Source of the DNA: Candidatus Methylobacter favarea
GTDB taxonomy: Bacteria; Pseudomonadota; Gammaproteobacteria; Methylococcales; Methylomonadaceae
Length of the DNA: 64,000 bases
Direction: 5' to 3'
Assembly: GCF_902806695.1 (NCBI RefSeq)
Contig: NZ_CADCXN010000002.1
Span: forward strand, 1-64,000
Positions 17,832-28,604 of this stretch are shown one piece after another. The translations under genes were made by a program, and so were the position numbers. Positions within the stretch are counted from its first letter, which is position 1, and every line of letters starts with the position of its first letter. The notes below the pieces were generated by a model. The model was not told where the DNA came from. It did not search any database and saw only the letters and a program-made list of their open reading frames with translations.

Positions 17832-19127
17832 TCAAAGTCTCCACAACATCACTCCTGCCGGGACTTTATTTCTTTCAAGTTTGGCTTTAACATCTATAAG
17901 TATGCCAGTTTTATTTTCCAGTAATCCTGCAAAATAAGACCAGCCTTTAGCCATAAAATATTGGTGCGGCACTGCTAATAGAAGAGCATTAGCGGGTTTC
18001 AATTCATCTTCATGAGCTGATAAGTGTATATTATATTCTTCCATTACTTCGTGTGAGTCTGCCATAGGGTCAAACACTTGTACATTTACCTGATAATCCT
18101 GCAGTTCCCTCGCTATATCAATGACCCGCGTATTTCTAATGTCAGGGACATTTTCCTTAAAGGTAAAACCCAGAATAGTAACAGTGCTTCCTTTTACACA
18201 TTTTCCTGCTTTGATAAGTTGCTTTATTGTCTGACTGGCGATAAAACTGCCCATGCTATCGTTAATACTTCGTCCTGATAGAATCACTTGGGGTGCATAG
18301 CCCAGGATTGCGGCTTTATAGGTCAGGTAATAAGGATCAACACCTATACAATGACCGCCTACCAGTCCCGGTTCAAAAGTCAAAAAGTTCCATTTGGTTG
18401 AGGCTGCCGCCAGTACATCCCGCGTATCAATATCCATTTTATTAAAAATCAATGCTAATTCATTCATCAATGAAATATTTAGGTCCCTTTGAGTATTCTC
18501 AATTACTTTTGCCGCTTCCGCTACTTTGATTGTAGCCGCTCTATGTACGCCGGCAACCACAACTGATTCATAGACTGCGGCCACTATTTCCAGGGTCTCA
18601 GGCGTATCCCCGGACACTACTTTGGTAATTGTTTTGAAGGTGTGAACTTTATCGCCGGGATTAATCCGTTCCGGCGAGTAGCCGACATTAAAGTCGATCT
18701 TCCACTTTAAGCCTGATTCCTGTTCCAGCACCGGAATACATTCTTCCTCGGTGGCGCCAGGATAAACGGTTGATTCATAAACAACGATATCATTTTTTTT
18801 AAGTTGCTTGCCAATGATTCTGGAGGCATTGATAACCGGTGACAAATCAGGTTGTTTAGCATTATTAACAGGAGTGGGCACTGCAATAATATGAAAGTCT
18901 GCCTTTTTTAAGTCGCCGGCATCATAAGTATATATAATTTTTGCTGCTTCCAGATCAGGCGAACTCACTTCATTTGTTCTTTCAATGCCTTTCTTCAGCT
19001 CCCCGATTCGGTTAGAGTTAATATCAAATCCAATTACCTGGCCAATCTTTCCGAATTCTACCGCCACCGGTAAGCCGACATAACCTAAACCGACAACCGA
19101 AATTTTCCTGTTATGCTTATTCATCAA
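17832..19127 (-). CDS. Nucleotide sugar dehydrogenase (UDP-HexNAc/UDP-Glc 6-dehydrogenase, TviB/WbpA-like)
   Basis: The protein has 431 residues. The NAD-binding start is [18 protein letters not shown]. The catalytic Cys lies in [17 protein letters not shown], and [16 protein letters not shown] is the C-terminal UDP-binding motif. It oxidises a UDP-hexose or UDP-HexNAc at C6 to the uronic acid. The TviB/WbpA branch (UDP-GlcNAc or UDP-ManNAc) looks more likely than UDP-glucose dehydrogenase because of its sequence style and the epimerase partner. It overlaps the upstream epimerase gene by four bases. Confidence 0.9.
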   Translation of the reverse strand: MMNKHNRKISVVGLGYVGLPVAVEFGKIGQVIGFDINSNRIGELKKGIERTNEVSSPDLEAAKIIYTYDAGDLKKADFHIIAVPTPVNNAKQPDLSPVINASRIIGKQLKKNDIVVYESTVYPGATEEECIPVLEQESGLKWKIDFNVGYSPERINPGDKVHTFKTITKVVSGDTPETLEIVAAVYESVVVAGVHRAATIKVAEAAKVIENTQRDLNISLMNELALIFNKMDIDTRDVLAAASTKWNFLTFEPGLVGGHCIGVDPYYLTYKAAILGYAPQVILSGRSINDSMGSFIASQTIKQLIKAGKCVKGSTVTILGFTFKENVPDIRNTRVIDIARELQDYQVNVQVFDPMADSHEVMEEYNIHLSAHEDELKPANALLLAVPHQYFMAKGWSYFAGLLENKTGILIDVKAKLERNKVPAGVMLWRL

Positions 19128-20134
19128 TCTATCCCGTAAAAATCTTTATACCATTTAACAAAATTTTTAATTCCGTTTTCCAGTAGCGTTGCCGGCTTAT
19201 ATCCCAGATCGTTAACCAAATCTGAAACATCCGCATAAGTATCGGGAACATCGCCCGGCTGTAGCGGCAGAAAATTCTTCATTGCCTCTTTACCCAAACA
19301 TTTTTCCAGTGTTTCAATGAATTCCAGTAAATTAACAGGATTATTGTTGCCGATGTTATATATCCTGTAGGGAGCCATACTTGTACCAGGATCAGGGTTC
19401 TCACTTGCCCAGCTGGAATTTATCTGGGCCGGCTTATCAATAACCCTTAAAACGCCTTCCACAATATCATCTATATAGGTAAAATCGCGGCGATGATTCC
19501 CATAGTTAAACACGTCTATCGGTTTTCCTTCAATGATATTGCGCGTAAACATAAACAGCGACATATCAGGCCGTCCCCATGGGCCATACACAGTAAAAAA
19601 GCGCAAGCCGGTCGTGGGCAAATGATAAAGATGACTATAGGTATGAGCCATCAATTCGTTGGCCTTTTTACTGGCCGCATACAAAGAAACAGGATGATCA
19701 ATATTGTCATGGATTGAAAACGGCATTTTGGTATTCGCTCCATAAACAGAACTGGAAGAAGCATAAGTCAGATGCTCAACAGCATTATGTCTGCATCCTT
19801 CCAGTATATTAATGAAGCCGACTATATTCGAATCAATGTAGGCATGCGGATTGGTAATTGAATATCTTACCCCCGCCTGGGCTGCCAGATGCATGACTCG
19901 CTGAACTTTCTCCTTGGCAAAAAGATTTTCTACCCCCTGCCGATCAGCAATTTCAAGTTTTATAAATTTAAACTTCTCATAGTCACGCAATCTCTGCAAT
20001 CTTGCCAGCTTTAAATTGACATCATAATAATCATTCAGATTATCTATCCCGACAACTTCATCACCCCGTTCCAGCAATCTTATACCAAGCGTTGAACCTA
20101 TAAATCCGGCCGCTCCTGTTACCAGTATTTTCAA
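19124..20134 (-). CDS. NAD-dependent UDP-sugar epimerase (UDP-glucuronate 4-epimerase type)
   Basis: The protein has 336 residues. It has the Rossmann start [15 protein letters not shown] with [14 protein letters not shown], which is typical of UDP-glucuronate 4-epimerases. The catalytic YAASKKANE (Tyr-x3-Lys) follows the SSSSVYG serine motif. It should interconvert UDP-glucuronate and UDP-galacturonate or an N-acetylated counterpart. Together with the overlapping dehydrogenase gene it provides an acidic sugar for the EPS. Confidence 0.9.
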   Translation of the reverse strand: MKILVTGAAGFIGSTLGIRLLERGDEVVGIDNLNDYYDVNLKLARLQRLRDYEKFKFIKLEIADRQGVENLFAKEKVQRVMHLAAQAGVRYSITNPHAYIDSNIVGFINILEGCRHNAVEHLTYASSSSVYGANTKMPFSIHDNIDHPVSLYAASKKANELMAHTYSHLYHLPTTGLRFFTVYGPWGRPDMSLFMFTRNIIEGKPIDVFNYGNHRRDFTYIDDIVEGVLRVIDKPAQINSSWASENPDPGTSMAPYRIYNIGNNNPVNLLEFIETLEKCLGKEAMKNFLPLQPGDVPDTYADVSDLVNDLGYKPATLLENGIKNFVKWYKDFYGID

Positions 20135-20184
20135 AATTGACTCCTAATTAATTGTAGATAAGTATAAAAATGATTCATTAAAGA

Positions 20185-22623
20185 TCAACTGCTTCTAGTT
20201 TTAGTTATAGTTTCCTTCAATAATGTTTCCGCGGCATTTTTATCAGAAAAGCTCCCTTTTCTTCCTGCTAGCTCAAGTGCCTGTTTAAGCTCTGAAATTG
20301 CAGCGCCATTATTGCCATTTTTGTAATGCGCAAAGCCTAAATGGTATCTAAACACCGGAACATCAGGAGCTGTATTAATTATGTGTTCTAATATTTTTAC
20401 TCCTTCATTTATCTTACCTTGCTTGATGATTGCCCAGGCATAAGTATCTCTGAAATAAGCTTGCTCAGAGTTTTTAAATTTTTCGCTAAGATCAACAGCT
20501 CTTTTCAGCTTTTTTTCATCAGTAAAATGTTCGCTTAAAACACTGGCCAAATTATTGATCGCTATATCCAGCTGAGGATTTTTAGCCAGTAATGACTCAT
20601 ACATCGAAACAGCGGAATCGTAATCTCCCTGTAATTCATACAATGAAGCAAGCGATAATGACAGTTTCACATTTTCAGGATTTTGCTTGAGTCCGTCCTG
20701 ATACAATTCAATAGCACTTTTATTGTCATTTTGCGCCAGTTTTATATTGGCTAATGAAATATATAACTGTGGAATTTTAGGATTAACTTTAATAAGATTG
20801 GTTAGTAATACTGACCCTTTATCAAACTTTTTATCAGCCAAGTACAAATCGCCCAGAAGGATGCCCGCGGAAAAATTATCGGGCCTTTTTAATAGTGCCT
20901 TATTTAAAAAAGCCACCATTTCACTGCGTTTATTCATATGCTCATAGCAGCGTGCCATATAGCCCAGAGCATCACTATTTTCGGGGAACTTTACTAATAA
21001 TTCTTTATACAACCCGACCGCCCTGGAGCATTCGCCCTGGGCCTGAAGAATTTGAGCCTGCAAATAGGTGGCAAGGTCATTGGCGAGCGGATTAGAAGAA
21101 TCCTGGATTTTTTTCACCCCAGCCTTTGCATTATCCCAGTTATTATCTGCTATATTTATCTTAACCAGCTTTTCGAGCAGGGCAATATTGTCCGGTCTAA
21201 GCCTTATCGCCTTTTCTAAAAGTTCCTTTGCATATTTAATATTTTTACTCTTCAAAGCTTTATCATAAACGTACGCCAAGGCCTGGAAATTTGTCGGGTT
21301 AGCCTGCAACGCCATCGAAAATTTTCTGTCAGCCTGTTTCTGATCGCCCTTAGCCAAAAACGCTTCCGCTAATAAAATCAGGGCCTCATCAGAGTCTGGC
21401 TTACTCCACATAACGCTATTTAACAAGTCAATGGCTTGATCATACTGTTTATTTACAAACAATAATCTTGCCCGTAAAATTTTTCCATCGTCGAAATTTG
21501 AGTTTGCCTCCAAAATTTCGTCAACCATCCGCTTTGTTGCCAGGTAATCTTTTTGGTCAAATGCAATTTTTGCTAAAATAGTTTTTGCTGTAAGGCCGAC
21601 ATTCGAGTTCTCTTCCAGCTCTATAACACGATTAAGTACTTTCCTGGCTTCATTAAAGTTCTCGCTTACTATCATCCAGTTGGAAAGATCAAGCAACATA
21701 CGTGGCTGATTCTTATGCTTTTCAGTAAGTTGGTGAAATTGCTCTTCAACCTTTTCTTTATTGGTAACGAACAGGAAATCAAGCAGCATTAACTCTGCCT
21801 TGACATTATCGGGCTCTTCGTCAATAAGCCCCCGCAATACTTCTTCAGCTTCTTTTGTTTTTCCCGACTGTGAATATATTTTAGCCAGCGCAATTTTAAA
21901 CTCCTGGTTCTCAGGAGATAAGCTAACCAATTTCTGATAATCGGAAATAACAGCATCTATATTTTCTGTTTTTGCATCCAGCTGAACTTTAAAAAGATGC
22001 TGGGATATGTTTTTGGGATCGGATTTTATGGCTGTATCTATTAAAGCCAAAGCCTGAGTGAAATCTCCCTTTTCAGTGTAAACTAAAGCTTTCAAAGACA
22101 AGGCATCGGTAAAGTTAGGATTCACCTTTAATATGCCATCAATGATGGCAAGGGCTTCATCCGGTTTTTTTTGCCGGATAAGTGCCGAAGCTTTTAAGGC
22201 AAGCGCTTCCGGATTCTGGCTTGAATCCTTTAAAACAACTTCAGCCTGTTCCAATGCCGCATCGATCTCTCCAAACAAAAGTTGCACTTTCCCCAGCTTT
22301 AATCTGGCCTCAGCATAGGTGGGAGCCAACTCTATTGTCTTTATCAGGTTTTCCCGCATCGCTTTAAACTGCCTGTTTTTCTCATCCAGCAAGGCCAGAT
22401 AATAATAAGTTTCAGCGGTATCCTTATCTGACTGGCCGGCCGTTTTTAATTCAAGCTTCGCTTTTTCATATTCTCCTTTATTGAAGTATTCAACTCCGCG
22501 TTGCAAATGTTCTTTTGATTCTTCCTCACTATTACATCCACCCACTAATAGTATTACCGGCAAAATGGATATAATTATTAATTTTTTTTTATCATCGTGA
22601 TAAAGATCAAACATTCTAATCAA
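20185..22623 (-). CDS. prsT: PEP-CTERM system TPR-repeat lipoprotein PrsT
   Basis: The protein has 812 residues. A lipoprotein signal ends LLVGGC (Cys30). From about residue 40 to the end, tandem TPR repeats run (for example AETYYYLALLDEKN, PEALALKASALIRQKKPDEA, ADNNWDNAKAGVKK), with A/G, Y/F and P at TPR positions. Length and order match PrsT, the large TPR lipoprotein of exosortase EPS loci, thought to act as a scaffold for export. It is the first gene of the 14-gene minus-strand run. The start might be Met4. Confidence 0.92.
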   Translation of the reverse strand: MIRMFDLYHDDKKKLIIISILPVILLVGGCNSEEESKEHLQRGVEYFNKGEYEKAKLELKTAGQSDKDTAETYYYLALLDEKNRQFKAMRENLIKTIELAPTYAEARLKLGKVQLLFGEIDAALEQAEVVLKDSSQNPEALALKASALIRQKKPDEALAIIDGILKVNPNFTDALSLKALVYTEKGDFTQALALIDTAIKSDPKNISQHLFKVQLDAKTENIDAVISDYQKLVSLSPENQEFKIALAKIYSQSGKTKEAEEVLRGLIDEEPDNVKAELMLLDFLFVTNKEKVEEQFHQLTEKHKNQPRMLLDLSNWMIVSENFNEARKVLNRVIELEENSNVGLTAKTILAKIAFDQKDYLATKRMVDEILEANSNFDDGKILRARLLFVNKQYDQAIDLLNSVMWSKPDSDEALILLAEAFLAKGDQKQADRKFSMALQANPTNFQALAYVYDKALKSKNIKYAKELLEKAIRLRPDNIALLEKLVKINIADNNWDNAKAGVKKIQDSSNPLANDLATYLQAQILQAQGECSRAVGLYKELLVKFPENSDALGYMARCYEHMNKRSEMVAFLNKALLKRPDNFSAGILLGDLYLADKKFDKGSVLLTNLIKVNPKIPQLYISLANIKLAQNDNKSAIELYQDGLKQNPENVKLSLSLASLYELQGDYDSAVSMYESLLAKNPQLDIAINNLASVLSEHFTDEKKLKRAVDLSEKFKNSEQAYFRDTYAWAIIKQGKINEGVKILEHIINTAPDVPVFRYHLGFAHYKNGNNGAAISELKQALELAGRKGSFSDKNAAETLLKETITKTRSS

Positions 22624-23509
22624 CCTGCTGAAAATTTATTTTAAAAAAGCTGTTCCGCACATACGCGGCAAGGGCCAACTCTCTCTCTTTTCTTATTTGA
22701 AAATGCCCTGCATTAGTCCCCCTGTACTTCCCTAGCAGTATAGTCAAGATCTATGCTGCTTTTTGAAGCCTATGACTTCTGCGCCATGTATTGAATTATA
22801 AAATGTGGACTAAAATTACCGAGTTAAGTATAAGCTATTGATAATTATTATAATAATATTATCATGAAAATTATTTTATAAGGCATTAAGTGAAAATCTT
22901 TCAAGTTTCCAATAGGTTACAGACCAGCTAATGTAGCTGACTTAAAGTGATGCTTCAACTCCGATTTTTCTTAAAATCCCAGCCCCTTCATTGAAAGGTT
23001 AAGGACTGGAAAGTCAGGCCCTGGATGGCAATCACCGCTAGAGTGCGGCATAAATTGAATAACTCAATAAATTGACCAAAACCAGATTACATTGACAGGC
23101 AGAATTGACAGGCAGAATCGAACTCTCCATCACGAAACTCTTTAATCTGATCAATCAAAAGTACTGGCAATAAAGAATCTGCAAAGAGAGACTTTATGAA
23201 CCGTTATTTTTTATCTGTTTTGCAGATGAGCATTTAACGCTTTGGCACAGTTGCCGGAAAACATCGTCTTTCTCGCTTGTCCGGGCAAATTATGAAGTGC
23301 CGAATTGACTTTCTTCGTTAGCAACAAAAATGAGTCGACGTCTGGCACATTTATGAATCTTGAAGATGTAAAGGCGCTGAATATTATTGAACTTGACAGG
23401 ATAAAACCTGGGCATACTTCGATTGCTGCAATTTCACTCTTACCAGTAAGATTAACGGTAAAAACGCTTCACTATTTCAAACATTAATAGGGAGTACTGA
23501 AAAATGCCA
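22624..23509. other. Gene-poor stretch upstream of prsT
   Basis: I see no intact gene in these 0.9 kb. The half next to prsT should carry the promoter of the EPS run, and around 22839-22864 there is a very AT-rich imperfect palindrome. A 13-base tandem duplication lies at 23091-23116. The short plus-strand frame around 23305-23487 has no recognisable product. Confidence 0.4.
23091..23116. repeat. 13-base tandem duplication
   Basis: The unit ATTGACAGGCAGA occurs twice in direct, head-to-tail order at 23091-23103 and 23104-23116. It may be replication slippage in decaying DNA. A paired binding site is the alternative, since each copy begins with a TTGACA-like hexamer. Confidence 0.7.
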
Positions 23510-23674
23510 TCACGACCGGCGCCTAGTAGTTCCGTTCTGCCTTATCTGTTCGGCCCCATCTTCTTCTAAATACTCTTTCGAGTGCTTAACATCATTAGTT
23601 ATTTTGGACAGCCGTTCGTCAATATCTTCCAGCATTTCAATTAACTTATAACGAACCTCATCATATTCTTTCAT
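23510..23674 (-). pseudogene. N-terminal fragment of a DksA/TraR-like protein
   Basis: The frame has 54 codons from ATG 23674 and a nearby AGGATTTAGG. It reads MKEYDEVRYKLIEMLEDIDE then RLSKITNDVKHSKEYLEEDG and AEQ before running into unrelated Arg-rich residues. The coiled-coil start with the acidic 'E..FAEQA' position resembles small DksA/TraR zinc-finger proteins. The zinc-finger half (CxxC...CxxC) is missing, so it is either a truncated remnant or an unrelated small coiled-coil protein. Confidence 0.4.
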
Positions 23675-23777
23675 CCTAAATCCTGCTTGTTCTCGAGCTT
23701 GAGCGCACTTAATTCAACAGCTTGCTCTATACTAAACTTTGAGTTCCAGGTATTTATTACTATATCCTACCACTTTC

Positions 23778-24666
23778 ATGCAAAATGACATACATCAACT
23801 TCTGAAATCAGGTCATTTTGCGCAAGCCACATTAAATTCTCCTTACTCTATGCTACCTGCTTGCTGGCGGACAATTGCTGATAAAAGATATGCCCCTGCG
23901 CGGGCAAAACTACACTAGCGCATATGTTGCAAAGCCGTTAGGTTTAAACTATCAGCACATTCAATTTATCAGTGATATTTTACCGGCGGATAATATGGGC
24001 GCTTCTGTTTTTAATGTAAAAACCTTAAGTTCAAATTTCATCGCGGCCCGGTCTTTAATCAAATGATTGTAGCTGATGATTTAACCGCGCGCAGCCCAAA
24101 GCGCGCTGCTGCAATCCATGGAAGAGCATCAGGTTGGGTTGAAGGAAAAACCTATCCATTACCAAAACCTTTTTTTGTGATTGCTACCCAAAACCCGTCC
24201 ATCAAATAGCATCATCTCCCTTTCCGGAGTCGCAACTGGACTATTTTTTTAATGTGCCTTGAGCCCTGTTACCACGATCGCAAAGTAGAAAGATTATTAC
24301 GCACCGGGCAGAGTCTGCATAGCTTGATTGAATCACTGTCTGTGCCTTGCCCTCAGAACAGCTGCAGCTCATGCAAAACGCTGTTACCAAAGTTTATATT
24401 TCAATGCCTTACTCGATTATAGTCCGGCCATTAATAACTTCACACGCAGATCATCAGCCTGTTACTGCTGTGGCCTTTCGCCAAGCGCCGGGTTAGCGCT
24501 GTTTACGACCGCCAAACCCTGGGCCTTTAAGGATTCAGAGCAGCGCTGTTTTTCTGAAGATCTTGCAAGCGATGTTGCAGGCTATGGCCGGGCGGGGATC
24601 GTTTAAGATCGGGTAACAATATTTCAGAAGCCATTATCGCGCCTGGATAAAGTTGCCGTGCTATGA
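23778..24666 (+). pseudogene. Eroded MoxR-family AAA+ ATPase
   Basis: From ATG 23778 a shifting frame can be followed along a MoxR protein. It runs through ILLTLCYLLAGGQLLIKDMP, LGLNYQHIQFISDILPADN, GASVFN, VADD, PFPESQLDYFFNVP and GLSPSAGLALFTTAKPWAF to LASDVAGYGRAGIV. The Walker A expected after KDMP (GVGKTT) now reads LRGQNYT, and stops and frameshifts interrupt the frame several times. The final TGA overlaps the ATG of the next remnant (ATGA at 24663-24666), showing a former two-gene operon with a DUF58 protein. Confidence 0.75.
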
Positions 24667-25560
24667 AATCTCTTTCATTAAAGGAAGGCTTTTTGCCCAG
24701 CCGGTTAGTTTTCGGTGAAAAAGCTGATAATGAGGCGGTAACGCTGAATCCTCGCCGGATATTTATTTTCTTACAAGCCGAGAACTCGCTTTCTTTTATA
24801 ACAATAATCTCGCCTATGTACTGGCTTTTTTATCAACCAATATTTTTTTCATTACCATTCTCATAGCTATAATTCACTTGCTGGGCTGATTCCGTTTAAA
24901 AGCCCGAGTAAAGCCGTTTTTGCCGGCGAGCCGCAGAATTTGAAATTCATATTAATAATCTCGTTAATATCGAACTTTATACTCTGCAGCTTGGCCTTCA
25001 AAAGATTGAAGATATGATAATCCCGGCGCAGATCAAGACGGTCCTCACGCTTTAGTCAATCACTTAAAAAGAGGCTGGCACGAAGTGGGAAGAGTTAATG
25101 TTTCCAGTACATTTTCGTGGACATTGTTTCGTAGCTGGAAGCCTCGCAAATTAAACTTAAAGTTCGGGTTTACTGGGATTCTCACCTCTGAAAATACCTC
25201 TTTCCTAGACGCCATCGAGCCAATCTCATGGAGGATTTAGCAAAAAAGGCGCTAATGATTTTTATGGCTGGAGAGGAGTTTTCTGATGACGATTCCATCG
25301 AACATTTTCCTAAAAGCCTTTGCTAAAGACAGGGCCTGTTCAGTCAACAATACGGCAGTAAGAATTCAGCAGAAATTCAGCTGGATTATGACTATGCGCT
25401 CGGCATTAGTCATGAAGAACGCCCAATCCAATTATGCCGTTGGCTGGTTGATGCAGAAAAAGCCGGAATATCTTATAGCTTCTCATTGCCCGAATTAAAA
25501 CTTCCGCCTGCCCAGGACCCCTGGCATTATAAAAATTGAAGTGTTGCGCTACGGTAAGAA
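24663..25560 (+). pseudogene. Eroded DUF58-family protein gene (partner of the MoxR remnant)
   Basis: The first frame reads LNPRRIFIFLQAENSLSFIT and the membrane stretch ISPMYWLFY. Later frames give FAGEPQNLKFI, KRGWHEVGRVNVSS, FRSWKPRKLNLKF, KGANDFYGWRGVF, KAFAKDR and LDYDYALGISHEERPIQL followed by CRWLVDAEKAGISYSFSLP. This is the DUF58 order, including the 'F.G.R.Y..GD...I.WkafAr' core in broken form. Multiple frameshifts and stops are present. MoxR-DUF58-transglutaminase gene sets are common; a transglutaminase start may have followed but is lost at the IS5 remnant. Confidence 0.75.
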
Positions 25561-25659
25561 TTCAGATCCGAATGATTTGAAGAGATTTAACAGCCTGACC
25601 TCCAGGCTTAGGTTTTGTTGATATTTTGTCTGATAAAGTTAAGTTTTGGCCATTTTCAG

Positions 25660-26281
25660 CGGGAAAAGCCGAATAGAGCAGAACTAACAGACGAAGCGTG
25701 GCACACCTTGTATGGACTGCTCTTATTGGATTCCAGGGTTTACTTAGTCTGGGGGTAAAAATGCCGGGGTTTTCTAGACACCGTGCTGTAGAGAGGGCCA
25801 TAGCGGTTATTGCAGGCCGCACTGGGCAAGTGGAGCGCACTGCTCAAACGCTTTGCAAGCGGGTGCAGGTAGAGCCTCTGACCGAGCTTGCATAAAAGCT
25901 GTAGCCCAACGTCCTGATTGGCAACACATCCTGATCGACAGTACGGGTGCACATGACTACGACAGTGCCGCGCGAGCCTTGTTGCAGTTGACTCGGCTCG
26001 GGGCAGGCGCTCTTCTTGGCGATAAGGGTTATGACAGCGATGCCTTTGTCGAAGCCATCCGGAAACAAGGTATGCAGCCTTCAATGCACTTCTTAGCAAG
26101 AGGTTGCAGCGCGTCATAGTCATTGGTTTCTCTATAATGAATGTCATCTGATTAAATGTACTTTCGGTAAATCAGATATTAGCGGCGAATGTTCTCACGA
26201 TTTGAAAAGCTCTTTGAAAAGCTCTTCAGAAACTACATGGGCTTCATCCGTTTCGTTTCAGCTCTGATTTGGCTGCAATAA
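25660..26281 (+). pseudogene. Eroded IS5-family transposase
   Basis: Across several frames the order of an IS5-type transposase can be read: AELTDEAWHTLYGLLL, KCRGFLDTVL, LLQAALGKWSALLKRFA, KAVAQRPDWQHILIDSTGAH, LLGDKGYDSDAFVEAIRKQG, HWFLYNECHLIKCTFGK, then MFSRFEKLFRNYMGFIRF and VSALIWLQ before a TAA. It carries the DDE Asp in LIDST, the second Asp in LGDKGYDSD, and a changed C-terminal Glu region. Internal stops and frameshifts make it inactive. A short internal duplication of GAAAAGCTCTT lies near 26210-26230. Terminal inverted repeats could not be set. Confidence 0.75.
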
Positions 26282-27216
26282 AATGTCAACAGAACCTAAC
26301 AACCCGAGATAACGTCATCGGGGAACCGATGAAAAGATCATAAAACCGATTTGAGGGAACTGTGGGGAAAGAGTCAAGCTTGAACCTATAAAAAACCAGC
26401 ATGCCCAGCGCAGAATAAGGCAAAAGTGCTATGACCGGAATTCAAGCTTTAGCACACCTGATTTGCGGCTTTAACAGGGCCAGCGGAGATGAATCAGATT
26501 GGAGAGGAATTGGGCTTTGGCAGGCGCAAAGTCATTCCATAGGGCAACTGTAACTCCACCGGCCGATGTAAAGATAACAACTTGGCGTTTATTGGCTATT
26601 TCCATAAAACCCTGAGCCAGCCTTAAAGGATCTGAGCACGCTAAGGTTAGGGGCATTTATCCGATTAATACGGGGAATTAATTTAGGGTTTAATGGAGTA
26701 GTAATTTTTGCCTGCCGGTCAACATATATTGATAATTAAGATGTTCGGCCTGAAAAAAAGGCCTGACGATGAGAATATCTAATGAATGTCACGACAGGAT
26801 ATAAAACTTTTACGCTGGGAGGATCCCAAGCCAATAAAATAACACGCAACAAGGGAACACCCCTTGAAGATAGAGCTAATGGTGAGTACGATGTCTAGAC
26901 CCTGCAAGGAGATTTGATTGATAGCTTCCAAAACTTAAAGTGAAAGAGGTTAGTTCTCTCTGCTTAGACGGTACTTATCGGTAAAACCTGTTGGCGCACT
27001 ACCGAAAGCACAGATATACTTTATTGCTCGAAACTCTGATCAAGGAATATAGCAAGGACCCTGTATATCCCTCTTTTATCGTCAAAATATTTCATTTCCA
27101 TTAGTTTAGAAACAAAAATAGCATTAAAATCAATGGCCGCATTTATCTGTGCCACACCAGAAACAGGCCGACCCTGCCCAAAACTCTGTATTGAGATGCG
27201 CCGCCTGTGAGCCCTG
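26282..27216. other. Intergenic decay region
   Basis: No gene is recognised in these 0.9 kb. A 38-codon frame at 26782-26898 (start MNVTTGYKTFTLGGSQANKI) reads on after its stop into more plausible protein sequence, which suggests another eroded gene of unknown family. The hairpin GGCCTGAAAAAAAGGCC lies just upstream of it. The rest looks like further decayed DNA. Confidence 0.35.
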
Positions 27217-27978
27217 TTAAAATCGGGCGGAGGCTACCTTTTCTTTAAGAAGCCTGGGTATTTCTATTTCAGAACAAAGGCTGTAGCCTTTTTTATAATC
27301 ATTTAGCCATATGGAATTAGAAAGAATTTCTTTTAAATCTATTTCAAAAGGAATTCTTTCTCCCTTAAATTGACAAGGCTCGCCTATACGCTTCATAGTG
27401 ACTCCTTTCTTGCAAATAATGCGGGCCAATGCATTGGTACATAAAAAGTACCATTTTTTTATGTTGCTTTCCTGGCTATATAGTGCCGCGGCACGAAATA
27501 ATCCCCAGATAATACTCCGTTCAATTTGTTGGCTGCGGCGGAATGAAATTACATTATCTCCTTTTTTGGATTCCTCATTCTCATCCAGAACAAGATTCTC
27601 ATCCAGTCCCAGAGGCGGATCGCAATCTACATTCCGTCTTCTGATTTCTTTTACCAGGCACAATCTTGAAATTTCAATAGCAGAATCAAAAGCATTATTA
27701 TCAATTGTTTTAGTAATAATCCCGTGTTGTTCCAGGGGCAGTGGATGTTCATTATTAAAAACCATCCGCATAGCGCCGACCCATTGCCTCGTGTGTCTGG
27801 CGCGAACTATAAAATGCACAGAAAACTGATCCCATTTATCAATTTCCTGCTCTGTGGGGAAATCGTGCTTGTTTTCAAAGCCCATTTCTTCACAATAAAC
27901 TTGATATCTTATTCCGTAATGCTGTTTTTTACTTTCCGGGGTATCTGCTAAAAATACTTCAAAATGCTTATCAAACAT
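27217..27978 (-). CDS. PEP-CTERM/exosortase-A-associated acyltransferase (LuxI-like GNAT)
   Basis: The protein has 253 residues. It starts FDKHFEVFLADTPESKKQHY with GIRYQVYCEEMGFE next, and has RARHTRQWVGAMRMVF and EISRLCLVKEIRRR, the GNAT core seen in this LuxI-related family. It is found with XrtA EPS loci and probably transfers an acyl group, but the acceptor is unknown. A GAGAGAAG ribosome binding site precedes the ATG. It belongs to the EPS set by family but is cut off from it by the 4.6 kb graveyard. It is not a confirmed autoinducer synthase; no LuxR partner lies nearby. Confidence 0.88.
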   Translation of the reverse strand: MFDKHFEVFLADTPESKKQHYGIRYQVYCEEMGFENKHDFPTEQEIDKWDQFSVHFIVRARHTRQWVGAMRMVFNNEHPLPLEQHGIITKTIDNNAFDSAIEISRLCLVKEIRRRNVDCDPPLGLDENLVLDENEESKKGDNVISFRRSQQIERSIIWGLFRAAALYSQESNIKKWYFLCTNALARIICKKGVTMKRIGEPCQFKGERIPFEIDLKEILSNSIWLNDYKKGYSLCSEIEIPRLLKEKVASARF

Positions 27979-28604
27979 AATTATCTTCTCTCTTGATTGA
28001 TTTATGGGTAGTTAGAATTATTTGATAAAGTTTAATAAATAGTCTCCGAAATAAAGCATAATTTACCTAGTTTAATATGGGTTTAAAAACCGGCGCCCTT
28101 AATTAGATATGCGCACCAGATAATAAAAAAGCTTAAAGAAGCCTCTCTGTGCCTTATATTATTGAATGAGATTAAAAACTCTTTAAGTCAATATTAACTT
28201 TCTTTGGGTAAAACTCTAACCGAGGTTTATTAAAAAAAACTTAAGTAAATATACTAATCCTTTCAAAGGATGAATCCATTGCTTGTCGAAATAACAATTA
28301 AGCGTCGACGTCACCTAAATTCAGAACTTATCCGTCCAGTAGTGGCAGAATTGCTCTGTTTAAAAAACGAAATTGGCGAAAAATTTAGTTAATCCGCCGT
28401 TGTCACGGGCAGAATTAAAAGGGTCAAAAAAATGGGTAGCCGGTTGCTGACGGTTAAATAATTAAACATATAACAAAGCTTCGAATATTTGATTGCAGGT
28501 AATCATATTCCATCCTTGATACCCTAAAAATTCTTATGCCCTTATAATCACTACCGCTAGCAAAATAGTTTTAAAATAATCTAAATAAAAACAGGAGAAA
28601 GAAT
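27979..28604. other. AT-rich intergenic region with divergent promoters expected
   Basis: These 0.6 kb separate the divergent genes at 27978 (minus) and 28605 (plus). I see no coding sequence and no known RNA. The ribosome binding site AGGAGAAAG ends shortly before 28605. The stretch is strongly AT-rich. Confidence 0.45.

Noticed and set aside
23780-23821. 10-base inverted repeat GCAAAATGAC / GTCATTTTGC
   Set aside because: It falls within the first codons of the MoxR remnant and is probably coincidental.
26782-26898. Small gene starting MNVTTGYKTFTLGG
   Set aside because: Only 38 codons, no good ribosome binding site and reading continues past the stop; more likely an eroded gene.
27217-27978. 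LuxI-type autoinducer synthase
   Set aside because: The protein fits the exosortase-associated acyltransferase family, and no LuxR-type receptor gene lies nearby.
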